From Baffinella frigidus (Eukaryota > Cryptophyceae > Cryptomonadales > Baffinellaceae), in the NCBI GenBank assembly GCA_026770585.1, contig MU646614.1, positions 301,335 through 314,212 of the forward strand: 12,878 nucleotides of DNA, read 5' to 3'. Made by a program: the position numbers and the translations under genes. The stretch's first letter is position 1, and every line of letters begins with the position of its first letter. Under the pieces are notes generated by a model. That model was not told the origin of the DNA. It searched no databases and was given only the letters and a program-made list of their open reading frames with translations. Positions 1 through 7,434 of the stretch are shown here, piece after piece.

Positions 1-86
<86 letters not shown>
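1..86. repeat. (TA)n microsatellite
   Basis: An uninterrupted TA dinucleotide run of about 43 units opens the window and fades into AT-rich sequence near 86-105. It probably continues upstream of the window. Such a run can extrude cruciforms and is prone to length change and assembly error. Confidence 0.98.
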
Positions 87-90
<4 letters not shown>

Positions 91-147
91 GTATATGTAT
101 ATCTTCGATACATGTCACCATCATGTGTTGTGTCTCTCTCCCACACC

Positions 148-311
148 GCTCAGCTGAGCGCAAAGTCGCCAAGGTGTGAGCCCCTCCCGAAAAGATGCCA
201 ACATCTTGCTAGTTAAGGATCGACACCTTGGCGTCGATCCTTAACTTGCACCTTTCTCTCAAACGCTCGAGGCTTGGGCGCAAACTCGCCAAGGTCACGT
301 GACCCCGCCCT
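148..311. repeat. Direct repeat pair flanking a hairpin
   Basis: Two copies of a motif reading GCGCAAA(G/C)TCGCCAAGGT, each followed by a C-rich segment, lie at about 148-189 and 265-311. Between them, at 212-245, is a hairpin with perfect 13-bp arms (GTTAAGGATCGAC / GTCGATCCTTAAC). Its 8-nt loop (225-232) is ACCTTGGC, the reverse complement of the GCCAAGGT at 168-175 and 288-295. No coding potential is visible. The function is unknown; it could be the remains of a foldback element. Confidence 0.7.
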
Positions 312-314
312 CTC

Positions 315-356
<42 letters not shown>

Positions 357-537
357 TCTCTATCTCGCTTTCTTAGTCTCTCTCTCTCTCTCTTACTCTC
401 TCTCTCTCTTACTCTCTATCTCTCTCTCTCTTACTCTCTATCTCTCTCTCTCGCCATCTCTCTCTTTTACTCTCTCTCTCACGCTCTCTCTCTCTCGCGC
501 GCGCGCGCGCGCGCGCGCTCTCTCTCTCTCTCTCTCT
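309..537. repeat. CT-rich microsatellite with embedded (CG)n
   Basis: A polypyrimidine tract of CT units, broken by TA, CG and CCAT interruptions, contains a pure CG run at 496-518. The polypurine.polypyrimidine part can form H-DNA and the alternating CG part Z-DNA. Open reading frames here translate to SLSLSL or RERERE and are not genes. Confidence 0.97.
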
Positions 538-544
538 CAGATAC

Positions 545-960
545 CTCTCACCATGCCTCCATGGTCCCACGCGCGTGTACGTTGGTTTCGCACGTGCGAC
601 CAGACGAAATGCGCGGGAGAATCCCTCCACTGCGCAAACCAACCCACACACCGCACTTCCAAGGGATTGGGTCCTGTCGATCACGTCCGAGTCTACCATC
701 GTGTCCGGGGAGTTGGCTGCGACTAGCTGCGGGTCCATCTTAACCTTGCCCGTAGACATCTGGGCTAGCATGCTCATGATGATGTTCATGTTCGAGTTGG
801 TGTTGTGCATCTCTGTCTTCAGCTCGTTCAACCCTTAAACGATAAGACCTACGACCCTACGGAAGGCAACCTGTAGGGACAAAGCGATGTCGTAGAGCGT
901 CGCGTGACTCGTCTCCACTTTGCCGTTGGCCTTGGGATTGTTGGTGCTCGTGTGGCGCAT
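545..960 (-). pseudogene. Decayed coding fragment with an in-frame stop
   Basis: One minus-strand frame reads as plausible protein on both sides of a single TAA (837-835). Upstream, from an ATG at 960, it gives 41 residues that include GKVETSHATLYDIALSLQ. Downstream it resumes as GLNELKTEMHNTNSNMNIIM, a hydrophilic, Met- and Asn-rich, helix-like stretch that continues to about 545 before entering the CT repeat. The TAA lies in a repeat of about 45 bp (838-885) that recurs at 12517-12572, where the same frame has TAG at the same place. Either a short element inserted into a coding exon, or the region is an old coding repeat fragment. A 27-nt GT-AG excision (861-835 region) would restore the frame but is shorter than normal nuclear introns. 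I do not recognise the family. Confidence 0.3.
838..885. repeat. Short dispersed repeat (copy 1)
   Basis: About 45 bp resemble 12517-12572: CGAT(A/C)AGACCTA(C/G)GACCC, then TACGG(A/T)AGGCAACC(T/C)GTAGGG. It contains the AGGACCCTACGGTAGG core also found in the foldback families of this window. It interrupts the coding-like frame of the minus-strand fragment. Confidence 0.65.
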
Positions 961-1114
961 GAGGATGCCCAGGCGAGACGTCAAAAACCACCATGGCCAC
1001 CATGTATTGAACCGTTGTATTTGTCAAGGCACTATTGTACAGGTTACTGGTGCCTGTCTTAGGTTTGCTCTGAGACTCTCTAGGGTCTAAATAAGTATTC
1101 TCTCGCGTGAGCAG

Positions 1115-1189
1115 GTGGTGCGCGAGCGAGAGGCGGTGGAGGGGCAGCTCTCGCGCCTCCGCTCCCAAGTCCTCGCCATGCACGCCTAG
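1115..1189 (+). pseudogene. Possible terminal exon of a coiled-coil protein
   Basis: After an acceptor-like CGCGTGAGCAG, 24 codons read VVREREAVEGQLSRLRSQ... and end at TAG (1187-1189). The charged pattern with regular Leu/Val is typical of the tail of a coiled coil, and codon GC is high like the real genes here. I found no convincing upstream exon on plus, and the decayed minus-strand fragment occupies the neighbouring DNA. It may be an isolated exon fragment or a chance frame. Confidence 0.22.
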
Positions 1190-1220
1190 CCTCTCTCGCC
1201 TCCCTATGGGTAGGTAGGTC

Positions 1221-1254
1221 CTTTAGGTTCGTCGAGCTCCCAACGTAGGCGGAC
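1221..1254. repeat. Dispersed repeat beside family A copy
   Basis: About 34 bp (TTTAGGTTCGTCGAGCTCCC, then AACGTAGGCGGACA) recur at 9272-9306 with a few changes. The first copy directly precedes a family A element; the second does not. It is probably a fragment of an unrecognised repeat. Confidence 0.6.
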
Positions 1255-1374
1255 AGAGGGGTACCTCGCTCATGAGAAACCGCACCCCCTTAGGACCCTA
1301 CAGCAGGCCTATGCCCAGGGCCCTATGGTGGTCCTGAGGGGGGGGGGGGGGGTTATGAGCGAGGTACCCCTGTA
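1254..1374. mobile_element. Family A foldback/MITE, copy A1
   Basis: Both termini of family A are present (GGTACCTCGCTCATGAGAAA ... TTATGAGCGAGGTACCCCTG). A 2-bp insertion lies in the left end (CAGAGGGG), and the left flanking TA has been lost. The core is in orientation 1 (CCTACAGCAGGCCTATGCCC). A run of about 15 G at 1338-1352 has replaced part of the right arm. No coding capacity. Confidence 0.85.
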
Positions 1375-1409
1375 ATGCTCCGAGGCGTCCTCGACATCAA
1401 CGCCTAGCC

Positions 1410-1516
1410 TATCCCTGAAGTGGCGAGTAGGCGTATCTACGTCCTACAGTGGGGTCCTAGGACCTGCCTAGGACCTCCTGGCAGTCGAATTTGACTGCCT
1501 CGCCACTTGAGGGATA
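1410..1516. mobile_element. Family C foldback element, copy C1
   Basis: A 107-bp element ends in inverted repeats TATCCCTGAAGTGGCGAG / CTCGCCACTTGAGGGATA. The core contains GTCCTAGGACCTGCCTAGGA and TCGAATTTGACTGCC. No ORF. The terminal TA pairs are consistent with a TA target duplication. Confidence 0.8.
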
Positions 1517-1626
1517 TCTCCTACGTTAAGGCCCCGAGGCGGCACCACGTGTAGAGGTTGATCTATCCACTCACGTCTACATGTTGCTACTCACGCCTAG
1601 CCGCTCAGTGCCAGGCCTCTCGATCA

Positions 1627-1772
1627 TACAGGGGTACCTCGTTCATAAGAAAACGCACCCCCCTAGGACCCTACAGTACAGTGTAGGCCTGTGCCTCGGG
1701 CCCTAGGCATGGGCCTGCTGTTAGGTTCTAGGGGAGGTTGGATTCTTAGGGGGTTGCCCCCCCCCCCGTTGT
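1627..1772. mobile_element. Family A copy A2, right end lost
   Basis: An intact left terminus (TACAGGGGTACCTCGTTCAT) is followed by the A core with a small internal duplication (CTACAGTACAGTGTAGG). The right half decays into C-rich sequence without the terminal GAGGTACCCCTGTA. The right boundary is approximate. Confidence 0.75.
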
Positions 1773-1813
1773 TGCGCGACACCTCTCTCTCTCGAAGTTC
1801 TGTGCTGAAGCCT

Positions 1814-1858
1814 GCCCTCTGGGGTGGGGAATGCAAGGCGGCCGTGATGGTATCAACG
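1814..1858. repeat. Dispersed repeat
   Basis: About 45 bp, including GGGGAATGCAAGGCGGCC and GATGGTATC, recur at 10366-10409 with scattered substitutions. In both places the repeat lies shortly downstream of family A DNA. No coding signal. Confidence 0.55.
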
Positions 1859-1880
1859 AAGCACTCTGTCCCAGCTGGAA

Positions 1881-1993
1881 AGCGAGAGAGAGACAGAGAG
1901 AGACAGAGAGAGACAGAGAGAGACAGAAAGACAGAGAGAGACAGAAAGACAGAGAGACAGAGGGAGAGAGCGAGACAGAGCGAGACAGAGATC
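1881..1993. repeat. GA/GACA purine microsatellite
   Basis: An imperfect run of GAGAGACA and GAAAGACA units. Overlapping ORFs give only RERDRE or SLSVSL low-complexity translations. Confidence 0.95.
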
Positions 1994-2037
1994 CGGTAAG
2001 TGACATAGACATGGCCACCTTCGCCTGAGGCACCACT

Positions 2038-2158
2038 TACAGGGGTACCTCGCTCATAAGAAAGCGCCTTCCCCGAGGACCCTACAGTAGGCCTATGCCT
2101 CGGGCCCTGTGGTGGCCCTTGGGGGGTTGCAGTTTCTTATGTGAGAGGTACCCCTGTA
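2038..2158. mobile_element. Family A copy A3
   Basis: A complete 121-bp copy flanked by TA on both sides, core orientation 1. Arms are imperfect (CATAAGAAAGCGCC against GTTTCTTATGTGAG). The left flank reads CACTTA, resembling the end of family C, as in copies A4 and A15. Confidence 0.93.
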
Positions 2159-2199
2159 GGCAGGCCGCGGCGGCTGCAGGCAGGCGACTGACTATCACT

Positions 2200-2309
2200 T
2201 ACAGGGGTACCTCGCTCATAAGAAACGCCCACCCCTCTAGGACCCTACAGTAGGGCCCTGTGGTGATCCTAGGGGGTTGAGCGTTTCTTATGAGCGAGGT
2301 ACCCCTGTA
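2200..2309. mobile_element. Family A copy A4
   Basis: A 110-bp copy with near-perfect arms, flanked by TA. About 11 bp of the core (the GGCCTATGCCTC part) are missing, which makes the element more nearly a simple hairpin. Confidence 0.93.
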
Positions 2310-2363
2310 CATGTACACTGTACATGTGCTCCAACGTGCATGCCCTCATGTAAATGCCGCATG

Positions 2364-2470
2364 TACAGGGGTACCTCTCGTCAGGAGCCGCACCCTTCTA
2401 GGACCCTACATGTACAGTATGCCTGTCCAGGTCCCTATGGTGGTCCTAGGGATGGGGGCTCTTCCTTACC
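2364..2470. mobile_element. Family A copy A5, right end lost
   Basis: The left terminus TACAGGGGTACCTC is followed by a diverged arm and the core GACCCTACATGTACAGTA, with an extra ATGT. It runs to GGTGGTCCTAGG, after which the right arm is not recognisable. The right boundary is approximate. Confidence 0.7.
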
Positions 2471-2567
2471 AGCCAGACACCCCGAGCCTCCAGAAAACGC
2501 ACGCACGCTCAAGGAAGGGCAGCAGAGCAACAGCGGGGCCCGGCGTTTGCGCAGCTGGGCCCGGCGG

Positions 2568-2688
2568 TACAGGGGTACCTCACTCATAAGAAACCGCACC
2601 CCCCTAGGACCCTACAGTAGGCCTATGCCTCGGGCCCTATGGTGGCCCTAGGGGGGTTGCAGTTTCTTACGAGATAGGTACCCCTGTA
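2568..2688. mobile_element. Family A copy A6
   Basis: A complete 121-bp copy flanked by TA, core orientation 1, very close to A3. The right arm has small changes (CTTACGAGATAGGTACCCC). Confidence 0.93.
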
Positions 2689-2713
2689 GGCAACAGGGCG
2701 GCGCTCTCAGCCA

Positions 2714-2740
2714 TACAGGGGTTACTGGAAGTTAAGGTCT
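2714..2740. mobile_element. Family B left end fragment
   Basis: TACAGGGGTTACT matches the terminus of the complete family B element at 10908-11031 and differs from family A (GGTTACT in place of GGTACCT). The rest of the element is absent and the sequence passes into the AAGGTCC hairpin cluster. Confidence 0.55.
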
Positions 2741-2876
2741 CACCAGTTTGAGGGGTGTGGTGTGCGGACCTTGAATAATTAAGGTCCACGGAAATAGGTG
2801 TGCGCAGACCTTAGAGTTTTAAGGTCCGCAGAAAACGGGTTCGTGGACCTTCAATGTGGACCTTAAATGCAGTAAG
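2730..2876. repeat. Cluster of GGACCTT/AAGGTCC hairpins
   Basis: Two roughly 40-bp units (2759-2796 and 2797-2836) each hold an inverted pair: GGACCTTgaataattAAGGTCC, and GACCTT...AAGGTC. Further GGACCTT and AAGGT motifs lie on both sides. Each can fold as a short stem-loop. No gene is visible. The origin is unknown. Confidence 0.65.
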
Positions 2877-2919
2877 GTGTACATGTAGCCAAATTGCATC
2901 CAAAATTTGGGCCAAGTAG

Positions 2920-2981
2920 GTGTTTGTGTGTGTGCGAGAAGATGTTGGTGAGCTCACGGCGAGAGTAGGTGTGTGTGTGTG

Positions 2982-3033
<52 letters not shown>

Positions 3034-3062
3034 CGTGTGTGTGTGTGTGTGCGTGTGTGTGT
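2920..3062. repeat. (TG)n microsatellite
   Basis: An alternating TG tract with CG interruptions, densest at 2970-3060, is a Z-DNA-prone sequence. Short direct repeats GCTCACGGCGAG flank it (2951-2962 and 3069-3080). ORFs in it are repeats of VCVC or THTH and are not genes. Confidence 0.96.
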
Positions 3063-3080
3063 TGGTGTGCTCACGGCGAG

Positions 3081-3730
3081 CAAGCGCGTTGTGGCACATA
3101 CGTGTACTGTTTGCCACGCGGAGGGGCGGAGGGGAGAGAAGAGGTGAGTTCGTGGCTGACTAGTTGCCAACCGATGAGAGAGAGACAGGCCCTGCGAAGC
3201 CGCGCTTCCTGAGGGTATCTAGGATCTAAGGGCATCTAAGGACGCAAGGTTATGAGGTTAGGCCTAGATGCCCACACTTCCAAAGCGTCCGGCAGCGTTC
3301 GCCGGAAGCGAGCACTGTGGGGACTATCCGGGGATAGGCCCGCCTCGGCAGACGTTGGAGCCATTGCCCCGGTTAGTCCTGGGAAGAACCGCGCGCGTTG
3401 TTCGCCAGCAGCATCCATCACGCATCCATCATTACGCCGTGGTGCCGTCTGCTTCGAAGTCTGCCTTGTGGCTCACCTGCCAGAGACCGTCCGTTGAGAA
3501 TCGTGCAAAAGAAACGGTCCTGGGAAGTCAATTCTCCGGCTCGTCTGCACCGGGAAGAGCGATGTTCTCGGTGATTCAGAACATACCACGACCGAGGGAA
3601 GCTCAGGCTCAGTGCAGGGTGTGGGGGGGGGGATGAGGGCAGAGGCCCGAGTACCCCTGAGGGGTGTGCAGAAGAGATGAGGCCCACGACGGAAAGCCTC
3701 ACGGAGGGGGGCACCGCAATGGTGGCTCGG
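3081..3730. other. Unassigned region, no supportable gene
   Basis: About 650 bp of GC-rich mixed-composition sequence. Short frames are open on both strands, but none shows a recognisable domain, a signal peptide or a convincing exon series. It could contain exons of an unrecognised gene, since GTGAGT at 3144-3149 would serve as a donor, but I cannot build a model. Confidence 0.5.
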
Positions 3731-3733
3731 CAC

Positions 3734-3793
<60 letters not shown>
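3731..3793. repeat. (CT)n microsatellite
   Basis: An almost pure CT run of about 30 units with CCT edges. Confidence 0.97.
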
Positions 3794-3797
<4 letters not shown>

Positions 3798-3915
3798 CCA
3801 CCCTCTGTCTCCCCACCCCTCCTTCACCCCACACCCCACATCTTCGCGGGCGTAACGAGAGATCTCACGCGACAACCTCCCGCGCGAGCAGAAAAACGTT
3901 TCGAAAATAAGGCCC

Positions 3916-4147
3916 CACACGCGTTTCCTTGCCCCCGCCCGCCGCGCCTCCCATGAAACCCACAACCCTAATTAATCAAAAAATGCGGTGCAATTCAGCG
4001 CCGCGCCGCTCGAACGGGGCCCAACTGACGTTTTTGCCTTGACCACCAGGAATGGTCAAAAATACCCCTGATTTAGGGTGCATTTTTTTATCACACGCGT
4101 TTCCCTGCCCTCACCTGCCACGCATCCCATGAAACCCACAACCCTAA
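3916..4147. repeat. Direct repeat pair, about 55 bp
   Basis: The copies at 3916-3970 and 4092-4147 both start CACACGCGTTTCC and end CCCATGAAACCCACAACCCT. They are about 85% alike, with some 120 bp between them. Neither contains a gene. Confidence 0.8.
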
Positions 4148-4307
4148 CCCCTGAACCCTACACCAGGGTGCAACGCACGGGGCGCCCGGATGCCACTCAA
4201 GAATGCTGGAGGATCCTGTTCATATGCGGGGTTGTAAATATTTGTAGCAGGATAACGCAACCAACCTCGTGACTGTGCTGATTTCGCAGAGTTACGTGAC
4301 CAACCTC

Positions 4308-4380
4308 ACGAAAGTTACTACACACATGCCCACTTGTAAAAGAAAACGTTTTTAAATAGGCCCCTCTGGCATTCTCGAGA
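4308..4380. repeat. Family H dispersed repeat, copy 1
   Basis: About 73 bp (CGAAAGTTACTACACACATG ... TTTAAATAGGCCCCTCTGGC, ending CTCGAGA) recur at 11067-11140. The last 30 bp recur at 12211-12240. The segment with ATTACTACAC, ACTTGTAAAAG, TTTTAAA and CTCGAG also resembles the right half of family E, so H may be a diverged relative or remnant of E. Confidence 0.7.
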
Positions 4381-4425
4381 CTGCAGACAGCAGATGGGTT
4401 CCAGCTGGTCCCGCTTTCATAGGCA

Positions 4426-4574
4426 AACGGCCTGAAAATGGGGTAGTTAGGCATACGGCATTGCATAGGACCTCCTACCGTAGGCCGAGGGATCCTAGGG
4501 ACCAAAAAGTCTCGGCCTACGGAAGGAGGTCCTAGGCAATGCCGTAGGCCTAACTACCCCATTTTCAGGCCGTT
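4426..4574. mobile_element. Family G long foldback element
   Basis: A near-perfect inverted repeat has arms of about 64 bp (4426-4490 and 4512-4574). They start AACGGCCTGAAAATGGGGTA and share GTTAGGC(C/A)TACGGCATTG. The loop of about 20 nt contains GGATCCTAGGGACC. The inner arm has CCGTAGGCC and AGGACCTCC, echoing the cores of families A and C. The outer arm is repeated at 12761-12802, where it leads into a satellite. No ORF. Confidence 0.85.
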
Positions 4575-4618
4575 ACCCTAATAGCTTCGGAACTCCTTCT
4601 GCTTCCAACGGTACTGTC

Positions 4619-4776
4619 TGCATCTCTGCGTGTCTCGATAGAAATGCTCCGCCCCCCTGATAGCAGCTCACTCCACCACATCTGTGTCTCGATGTAAATT
4701 CACCGCCCCCTTGCTAGCCGGAAAAATCACCCAACCCCTGCTAGCAGCACACTTCACCCCCTTCCTGCTAGCATCA
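4619..4776. repeat. Degenerate tandem repeats of about 35-70 bp
   Basis: Repeated blocks of CATCT(CTGC)GTGTCTCGAT, CACCGCCCCC and CTGCTAGCA. I see two long and two short imperfect units. They lie just downstream of the minus-strand gene's stop (4889), so they could fall in its 3' flank or UTR. Confidence 0.5.
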
Positions 4777-4888
4777 CCATATGACCCGGGACAGTGACCA
4801 TCTGCACGGTTCTAGGAGGCGTTTGTGCTACAGTCAAAGGTACCCCTATCCGGGTAGCACGCCCTGCCTCCTCCCGCAGAGCTGGAGA

Positions 4889-6054
4889 TCAAGGGCGGTG
4901 TTTCCATGGCGCGGCGTGGCGGGGCGGGGGCGGGGGCGGGGGGCGGACAATCTGCTGGAGGCAGGCGTCGAGACGGGCGTCGAAGTCGGTCTCGAAGCTC
5001 TTGATCGCCGTGCGCAGCGTCAGCAGCTGGTCCTTGAGCTTGCCCAGCTTGTCCTCCAGTCCCTACACAAACACGCCGCAAACACGCGCAGAGCCGTCAC
5101 CGCGAGCGAGCGCTTTCCTGGGGGCTGGGCTGCTATGGATGCGAGGGTTGGTCCGCACACCTCCCCGAGGAGCACTGTGAACGATGTTGCAGCTGGGATC
5201 AAGGAGCGACGCTTTCTCCCTCTCACATGACACTGCCGAGCAACGCAGCGCGGTGCAGCGCTGTCGCAGGGGAGAGAACAAAATCACAGACGCGCCCCAA
5301 GCCGCCTTCTCCCGCCGCAGGCAACTACGGCAACGTGCTGTGGAGGAAATGCGTTTGTGCTGGTGGGATCGGCGGGGGGGGGGAGACCCGCGACGCCTCG
5401 GCAGCCTCGTCCGACCCCCCACCACTGTTGGAGCCCTGCGTGCGGAGGCGAGAGTGAGCGGAATGGGGGTTGCTGATGAGATCTTGCGGCTGTGCGGCGT
5501 GCATGTGCACGGTGGGTGCGCATGCTGGGTGCGGGGAAGCTACCGCGAACGACCCCTTCTTCTCCGAAACATCCACGTCCCTGCGCAGTGCAGCGGGCGT
5601 GTCAGCGCCCACCAAGCAAGTCATTGCAGGTGGAGCAGAGGCGGGCGATACCTGGTCGCCTCCTTGAGCTCTTCGGGCGAGACAGCCTTGCCGGCGGCAG
5701 GCGACGCCCCAGCGGGATCCTGCCAATCGGTGCGCGAAGGCTCCCAAACCTTCTTGCTCTCCGCCACGGGCTCCTCAGCTTCGGGCTGCTCCTCCACCGC
5801 GGCAGCCTCCTCCGGGGCGACCTCCACCGGGGCAGACTCCACCGGGGCAGCCTCTACGGGGGCAGCGTCCGGCTCCTGTTCCACAGCCTGCCGAGCACAA
5901 TCGCCACAAATTCTCAGTGTAAGGGGGAACCACGCCACCTCACTTCCTGCAGCAGGATGGGGGCTTCTGGGGGAGAGGGAACCTGGGGCTCGTCCTCCTT
6001 GGCAGGCGCCGCCGCCGCCGCCGCCTTGGCCTTGCCCTTGTTCTTTTTCGGCAT
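4889..6054 (-). CDS. Five-exon gene, 201-residue Ala/Pro/Glu-rich coiled-coil protein
   Basis: Predicted exons on minus are 6054-5944, 5887-5652, 5580-5544, 5435-5388 and 5062-4889 (TGA). All four introns (56, 71, 108 and 325 nt) are GT...AG, and joining them keeps one frame for 201 codons. Residues 1-20 are Lys- then Ala-rich (MPKKNKGKAKAAAAAAPAKE). Residues 45-64 hold four APVE-like pentapeptides in an acidic Ala/Pro/Glu stretch. Trp occurs at 86 and 93 (VWEPSRTDWQDP). Residues 146-183 form an amphipathic helix with hydrophobic residues spaced 3-4 (L146, L150, L153, L157, L160, I164, F167, F171), a clear heptad coiled coil. Seven prolines (185-191) and a basic tail follow. No signal peptide or membrane segment is visible, so it is probably a soluble cytosolic or nuclear oligomer. 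I recognise no family. Intron 4 could hide another exon, and a 5' UTR intron is possible because CTTGCCAG precedes the ATG. It is divergent from the plus-strand gene at 6770. Confidence 0.62.
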
Positions 6055-6769
6055 CTGGCAAGGGAGGTTGGGTCACTCTCTCAGCAGGGAACACTTCGAA
6101 CTGGGGGCACGAGCCTCTAGAAAAATCGAGCGATCAAGCGAGGAAGGCCAGAAGAGCAGCATCGGTGCGCATCCTTTGAGCCGCTGGGCCCTGGCGTTGG
6201 GTAACAGAGCAGCGGCGCTCCAGCCATACCTTTCGGTCGAATCCTGAGTTTTCGAAACGGGGTTGGCTGAAATTTCGCGGGCAGTTTGGGGGGTGTCCTT
6301 CGAAAGTGGATATGTTGACTTAGAAATTGTTCTTTTCGTGACCATCGCGTCCGTTCCCCTGACAACATGTGCACATTCAAGGTCACGCTGACGTGTCTAT
6401 CAAAGCGAAGATGGTGACACGAGGCGGCAGGTGTGTGCGGGCTTTTCGGAACGCATGGGGACAGGATATTGGTACGACATTTCGCCCGTAAACCGGCCCT
6501 ACCGGTACAAATCTGTGCCCCTAGAAAGTCGGGGAGCAAAGTCATCATGACCATAAATGGATACGTATTGGATACCGTGTTATGATGAAGCGTTGCGTTT
6601 TCGTGTACACCAAGAGGTCAAAAGAGATCGCAGTGGAGGTTCTCCACGAAAACGCGACGCTTCAATCTTGTGACACGCCGAGGTCCCACAGAGATCTGCC
6701 AGGCTTCCCCTTCTAAGAACCTGTAAGAACAACTCGAGGGGCCAGTGTCTTGCAGGGCCACCGGCGAGA
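6055..6769. promoter_or_regulatory. Divergent intergenic region between the two genes
   Basis: This 715-bp region must hold the promoters of both genes. I see no clear TATA box and no repeat element, in contrast with most non-coding DNA of the window. A short direct repeat (TCTAAGAAC and TGTAAGAAC, about 6713-6730) lies some 45 bp upstream of the plus-strand ATG. Regulatory function is inferred from position only. Confidence 0.4.
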
Positions 6770-7324
6770 ATGATGAAGCACGTCAAGACCACGGCGCTCT
6801 GCGCGCTGGCCTTTGTGGGCGGCCTCGACCTCGCCTCCGCGTTCCAGGGCTCCAGCCTCCCCTCGATCCCCGGGCCGATTGAAGCTGCCGCCTCGTCGCA
6901 GCTGCCCTCTCGCGTCAGGAAGGTGTCGGAGCCGCTCGTGCTGAACCAGGCCATCAACCGGCACCGCTCGGCGGAGATCCCTGCCGAGAGCTTGAACGCG
7001 GCCTCTTCGCGCGGTCCGGGCCTCATCCCGTGCCTGTCCCGGAGCGCGTCGAGCCCGCAGCTTGCGGTATCAACGGTGTCAACAGACGCGGCCGGCTTCT
7101 CCTCGATCCCCATCGGCGCGCCACGTGCACGTGGCACAGGAAAGGTTGCACTTCGGGCATCGGAGTTGAATTCGGCATCGGAGTTGAATTCTGAGTTGAA
7201 TTCGGAGCCAGCGCCCAATATGAATTCAGAGCCTGCGCCCAATTTCAAGCCGGTGAATTCGCCGAGCACGGACAGCATGGGGTTTTGCTGGATCCCGGTT
7301 GGCGGCGCGTCGAAGCACGCGTGA
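6770..7324 (+). CDS. Putative plastid-targeted protein with internal repeats, unknown function
   Basis: One uninterrupted exon of 184 codons ends in TGA. Residues 1-24 are a signal peptide: basic MMKHVK, a hydrophobic core (ALCALAFVGG), then ASAF at 22-25 with expected cleavage before Phe25. Phe at +1 after a signal peptide is the established marker of plastid import in secondary red plastids. The following Ser/Pro/Ala-rich stretch with Arg48, Arg50 and Lys51 suits the transit part. The remainder is unfamiliar. A 13-residue motif appears twice (STDAAGFSSIPIG at 104-116, STDSMGFCWIPVG at 166-178), and between them lies a short-period repeat (130-159: SELNS and SEPAPN units). At DNA level this block has five GAATTC sites in 93 bp (7168-7260). 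No transmembrane helix is seen in the mature part. Two adjacent ATGs (6770, 6773) could both start it. A 304-codon open frame on the opposite strand is taken as a shadow. Import is inferred and the function is unknown. Confidence 0.58.
   Translation: MMKHVKTTALCALAFVGGLDLASAFQGSSLPSIPGPIEAAASSQLPSRVRKVSEPLVLNQAINRHRSAEIPAESLNAASSRGPGLIPCLSRSASSPQLAVSTVSTDAAGFSSIPIGAPRARGTGKVALRASELNSASELNSELNSEPAPNMNSEPAPNFKPVNSPSTDSMGFCWIPVGGASKHA
7157..7260 (+). repeat. In-frame tandem repeats inside the plastid-protein gene
   Basis: Units GCATCGGAGTTGAATTCG (twice, plus a shortened third) and GAGCC(A/T)GCGCCCAAT (twice) are in frame. They encode SELNS and SEPAPN repeats. Each unit carries GAATTC. Unit number probably varies between strains. 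Confidence 0.8.
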
Positions 7325-7434
7325 AGACGCCGCGCTTGTTCCATCAAGGCGGCTGTGTACAGACAGGATTTAGAGGATGTGAAAGGCACGGCACGTGAAT
7401 AGCACGGAGGCTTCGCTGCCTTTCCGAAAGCATT

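Noticed and set aside
274-831. ORFs rich in SLSL or RERE
   Set aside because: These parts are translations of the CT tract. Only the non-repetitive minus-strand portion upstream is kept, as a low-confidence decayed fragment.
2038-2688. CRISPR-like array of regularly recurring TACAGGGGTACC units
   Set aside because: The units are palindromic-ended elements of 110-126 bp with TA flanks and irregular spacing, one nested in another elsewhere. The genome is eukaryotic.
2811-3212. ORFs of THTH or VCVC repeats
   Set aside because: They are translations of the (TG)n microsatellite.
3252-3636. Overlapping 81- and 122-codon frames on plus as a gene
   Set aside because: Neither has a recognisable domain, periodic codon pattern or supporting splice sites, and competing frames on minus are just as long.
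4838-4852. Family A right end (AGGTACCCCTA) in the 3' flank of the minus-strand gene
   Set aside because: Only about 10 bases match, with no arm or core. It is compatible with chance.
5184-6179. A 331-codon open frame on plus
   Set aside because: It runs antisense through the exons and introns of the minus-strand gene. Its Ser/Thr/Gly/Ala repeats are the complement of the APVE pentapeptides, and no domain or sensible N-terminus is visible.
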